Shown here: positions 5,292-7,221 of the stretch, in pieces | Layout: each line of letters begins with the position of its first letter | Position numbering within the stretch: position 1 is the stretch's first letter | Assembly (NCBI GenBank): GCA_002307905.1 | Contig: DBUL01000119.1 | Location: 44,379 to 51,599, forward strand | Reading direction: 5' to 3' | Origin: Rhizobiaceae bacterium UBA1291 | GTDB lineage: Bacteria; Pseudomonadota; Alphaproteobacteria; Rhizobiales; Rhizobiaceae | DNA length: 7,221 nt | Position numbers and translations under genes: made by a program | The notes under the pieces: model-generated | What the model was told of the DNA's origin: nothing | Seen by the model: the letters and a program-made list of their open reading frames with translations, nothing else | The model's database searches: none

Positions 5292-6482
5292 ATGCGGCAG
5301 ACGCGGCGAAATATGGGCGCTCGGGGCTGGTGTGCTTGCGCGTTTGCGTTTGCCTTCATCGCGATCTCGACGCTCGCCTCCACGGCAGAGGCCCAGCAGA
5401 CGCGCCAGCCACGCAACCTGATCGAACTGTTCTTCGGCACGCGCGAACAACGTTTCCCCGAGCCACCGCCGCCACCGCCGCGCAAGGCGAAACCGCCAAG
5501 CACCGTGAAAAAGCAGACGAAAAGCGTCACCAGCATCACCACCGCGCCAAAGCCACCACCACCGCCGCCGAAGATTGAGAACGCCCGCAAGATCCTGGTG
5601 GTTGGCGACTTCGTCGCGGACGGCCTTGCAACGGGGCTGCAGGAGGCCTTTGCTGCCTCGCCAGGCGTTATGATCGAGGAGCGCAGCAATGGCTCGTCCG
5701 GTCTGGTGCGCACCGACTATTACGACTGGCAGTCCGAATTACCGGCCATGATCGCCGAGCTGCGGCCCGACATTGTCATCGTCGAAATCGGCGCCAACGA
5801 TCGCCAGCAGATGACGACCGCTTCGGGTAGGCTCGATTTCCGGACCGATGGGTGGTTTCAGGAATACGAGCGGCGCGTGACCGCGTTCGGCAAGATCATC
5901 ACGGATGCAAACGTCCCATTGCTCTGGGTAGGCCTCCCTGCGTTCCGCCCGCAGAACATGACCGCCGACGCATTGACGCTCAACACCGTCTATCGCCGTG
6001 CGGTGGAACGCATTGGCGGAGAATTCATCGACGTATGGGACGGTTTCGTCGACGAGGAAGGACGCTTTATCCTCACCGGATCCGACATCAATGGCCAGCA
6101 GGTACGTCTGCGCGGCTCCGACGGGATCAATCTGACGGCGGCCGGCAAACGCAAGCTGGCCTTCTACGCCGAAAAATCCGTGCGACGCCGCCTTGGAGAC
6201 ATGACGAGCCCGGATCTCTTGCGCCTGGACGCCGGCAGCCTGCCGGATCTGCTGAGCCTGCCGCCGTCGGAAATACAGACTCTGGTCAAAACGCAACCGA
6301 TGGATCTTTTCGATCCGGAGCTTGACGGCGCGACTGAACTGCTCGGCGCAGCCCCCCTGCCTGTCTCCTCGATGCCGACGCCACGCGACCAACTGGTAAA
6401 GGACGGCACTTTGCCGCCGCCGCCGTCCGGTCGAGTGGACGACGTGCGCACGCCCCGGGCCGACGCTCCCATAAGCGAATAG
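5292..6482 (+). CDS. Secreted proline-rich DUF459 (SGNH-fold) protein, catalytic Ser and His replaced
   Basis: The 396-residue protein starts with a signal peptide (about 1-34, cleavage near AEA-QQ). A disordered linker (about 35-97) carries two PPPPPP runs (58-63, 88-93) around a Lys-rich stretch. A DUF459/SGNH-like domain covers about 98-300, and a Pro/Leu-rich tail of about 95 residues has no visible fold. Family landmarks are '[16 protein letters not shown]' (101-116), '[10 protein letters not shown]' (137-146), '[11 protein letters not shown]' (164-174; Asn169 matches the SGNH block III Asn) and '[20 protein letters not shown]' (273-292). Active relatives carry GDS in the first block and D-G-I-H in the last; here they read GDF (Phe107) and DGIN (Asn280). 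The protein may therefore bind sugar or peptidoglycan without cleaving it. It lies 74 bp after the lytic transglycosylase gene and may be cotranscribed. The ATG at 5292 has only a weak Shine-Dalgarno (GGATAGGA, 5273-5280); Met8 (5313) is a less likely alternative. Confidence 0.8.
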   Translation: MRQTRRNMGARGWCACAFAFAFIAISTLASTAEAQQTRQPRNLIELFFGTREQRFPEPPPPPPRKAKPPSTVKKQTKSVTSITTAPKPPPPPPKIENARKILVVGDFVADGLATGLQEAFAASPGVMIEERSNGSSGLVRTDYYDWQSELPAMIAELRPDIVIVEIGANDRQQMTTASGRLDFRTDGWFQEYERRVTAFGKIITDANVPLLWVGLPAFRPQNMTADALTLNTVYRRAVERIGGEFIDVWDGFVDEEGRFILTGSDINGQQVRLRGSDGINLTAAGKRKLAFYAEKSVRRRLGDMTSPDLLRLDAGSLPDLLSLPPSEIQTLVKTQPMDLFDPELDGATELLGAAPLPVSSMPTPRDQLVKDGTLPPPPSGRVDDVRTPRADAPISE

Positions 6483-6502
6483 GGCCGCGTCGAACGCGGC
6501 CC
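6482..6502. terminator. Strong GC hairpin between the convergent DUF459 and gltD genes
   Basis: GGGCCGCG (6482-6489) and CGCGGCCC (6495-6502) form a perfect eight-pair stem with the five-base loop TCGAA. The stem starts at the last base of the DUF459 stop codon. It lies 38 bases beyond the gltD stop, so it can serve both genes. Neither flank has a true T-run; the gltD side reads TATTCGCTTAT, slightly T-rich. Its place between two convergent stops makes a bidirectional terminator the natural reading. Confidence 0.7.
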
Positions 6503-6539
6503 ATCCAGGACAATCGAGTTCACTGGAGCGTTTTCTGGC

Positions 6540-7221
6540 TCAGCGTGGCAGGACGCTCGCGCCCATCAGCGCCTCGTCGATGGCGCGCGCCGCCTGGCGG
6601 CCTTCGCGGATCGCCCAGACGACCAGAGACTGGCCGCGGCGCACGTCACCGGCGCTCCACAGCTTGTCGACCGATGTCTTGTAGTCGCGATCATTGGCAA
6701 CGACATTGGTCGAACCGCGACGGTCGGTATTGAGCGTCAGCTTGCCGTCTAGTTCCTTGACGACGCCGTCGTTGAAGGGGCCACGGAAGCCGATGGCAAT
6801 GAAGGCGAGATCGGCCTTGATGATGAATTCCGAACCGGCGATCGGCTTGCGCTTCTCGTCGACCTGACAGCACTTGACGCCCGTCAGCACGCCGTCTTCG
6901 CCGACGAATTCGAGTGTGCCGACCTGGAACTCGCGGATCGCGCCTTCGGCCTGGCTGGACGAGGTGCGCATCTTGGTGGCCCAGAAAGGCCAGATGGCGA
7001 GCTTGTCCTCGGTTTCCGGCGGACGAGGACGAATGTCGAGCTGGGTGACCTTCACCGCGCCCTGGCGAAAGGCAGTGCCGACGCAGTCGGAGGCCGTATC
7101 GCCGCCTCCGACAACGACGACATGCTTGCCGCCGGCGAGGATCGGATCGGAGGGCCAGCCGACACTGTCGACATTCTCGCGCCCAACTCGGCGGTTTTGC
7201 TGCACCAGGTAGGGCATCGCG
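6540..7221 (-). CDS. gltD: Glutamate synthase [NADPH] small subunit, C-terminal part (5' end outside window)
   Basis: These are the last 226 codons of a gene entering from the right edge. The reading frame stays open to the edge, and the Met at 7217-7215 is internal ('[13 protein letters not shown]', a conserved GltD segment), so it is not a start. '[24 protein letters not shown]' is the second dinucleotide-binding fold, for NADPH. '[11 protein letters not shown]' and '[34 protein letters not shown]' are the FAD-site region and C-terminal helix typical of the GltD family. The subunit passes electrons from NADPH through FAD and Fe-S clusters to GltB, which makes glutamate from glutamine and 2-oxoglutarate. 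A full GltD is about 480 residues, so roughly the first half, including the N-terminal Fe-S cysteines, is missing here. gltB would be expected upstream, beyond the right edge. The gene ends LPR-TGA. Confidence 0.95.
   Translation of the reverse strand, partial: AMPYLVQQNRRVGRENVDSVGWPSDPILAGGKHVVVVGGGDTASDCVGTAFRQGAVKVTQLDIRPRPPETEDKLAIWPFWATKMRTSSSQAEGAIREFQVGTLEFVGEDGVLTGVKCCQVDEKRKPIAGSEFIIKADLAFIAIGFRGPFNDGVVKELDGKLTLNTDRRGSTNVVANDRDYKTSVDKLWSAGDVRRGQSLVVWAIREGRQAARAIDEALMGASVLPR

Noticed and set aside
5463..5572. CCG/CCA triplet runs as a DNA repeat element
   Set aside because: They are simply the codons for the two polyproline runs of a coding region.
5739..6392. 217-codon minus-strand open frame opposite the DUF459 gene
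   Set aside because: It is antisense to a well-supported family domain, with no Shine-Dalgarno evidence or recognisable motif.
7215..7217. ATG at 7217-7215 as the start of gltD
   Set aside because: The frame is open to the window edge, and the Met lies within a conserved internal GltD segment before the NADPH-binding fold.

Overview
The window looks like a piece of chromosome from an alphaproteobacterium of the order Hyphomicrobiales, most likely the Rhizobium/Agrobacterium/Ensifer group. The basis is the high GC content, the codon use, and protein types that are typical there: a BBP2_2-like outer-membrane barrel, a DUF459 SGNH-fold protein, a TIGR02283-type lytic transglycosylase and a GltD-type glutamate synthase subunit. 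The placement rests on recognition of sequence character, not on a search.

Layout, left to right: the last 48 codons of an nfeD-like gene (+); kdsD, arabinose-5-phosphate isomerase (-), meeting it tail to tail with no spacer; a ~210-bp divergent region holding a possible 25-codon leader ORF; a 499-aa outer-membrane beta-barrel gene (+); a hairpin between convergent genes; galU/exoN, UDP-glucose pyrophosphorylase (-); a ~195-bp divergent region with a promoter-like AT-rich core and three TTCGC repeats phased at 11 bp; a secreted lytic transglycosylase (+); 74 bp later a secreted proline-rich DUF459 protein (+); a strong hairpin; and the C-terminal half of gltD (-), which runs off the right edge. 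No gene-free stretch exceeds 300 bp.

Most of the genes serve the cell envelope. KdsD supplies the precursor of KDO for lipopolysaccharide or capsule. GalU supplies UDP-glucose for exopolysaccharide, glucans and LPS core. The barrel sits in the outer membrane. The transglycosylase cuts peptidoglycan, and the DUF459 protein probably works beside it in the periplasm. GltD belongs to central nitrogen metabolism and is a neighbour by position only.

I see no mobile element, CRISPR array, tRNA or rRNA, and nothing that clearly amounts to a new multi-gene system. The observations most worth checking are: the DUF459 protein has Phe and Asn where SGNH hydrolases carry the catalytic Ser and His; the transglycosylase stop codon lies in a perfect 21-bp dyad; three helically phased repeats lie between galU and the transglycosylase gene; and a small ORF with a near-ideal Shine-Dalgarno sequence sits upstream of, and in frame with, the barrel gene.
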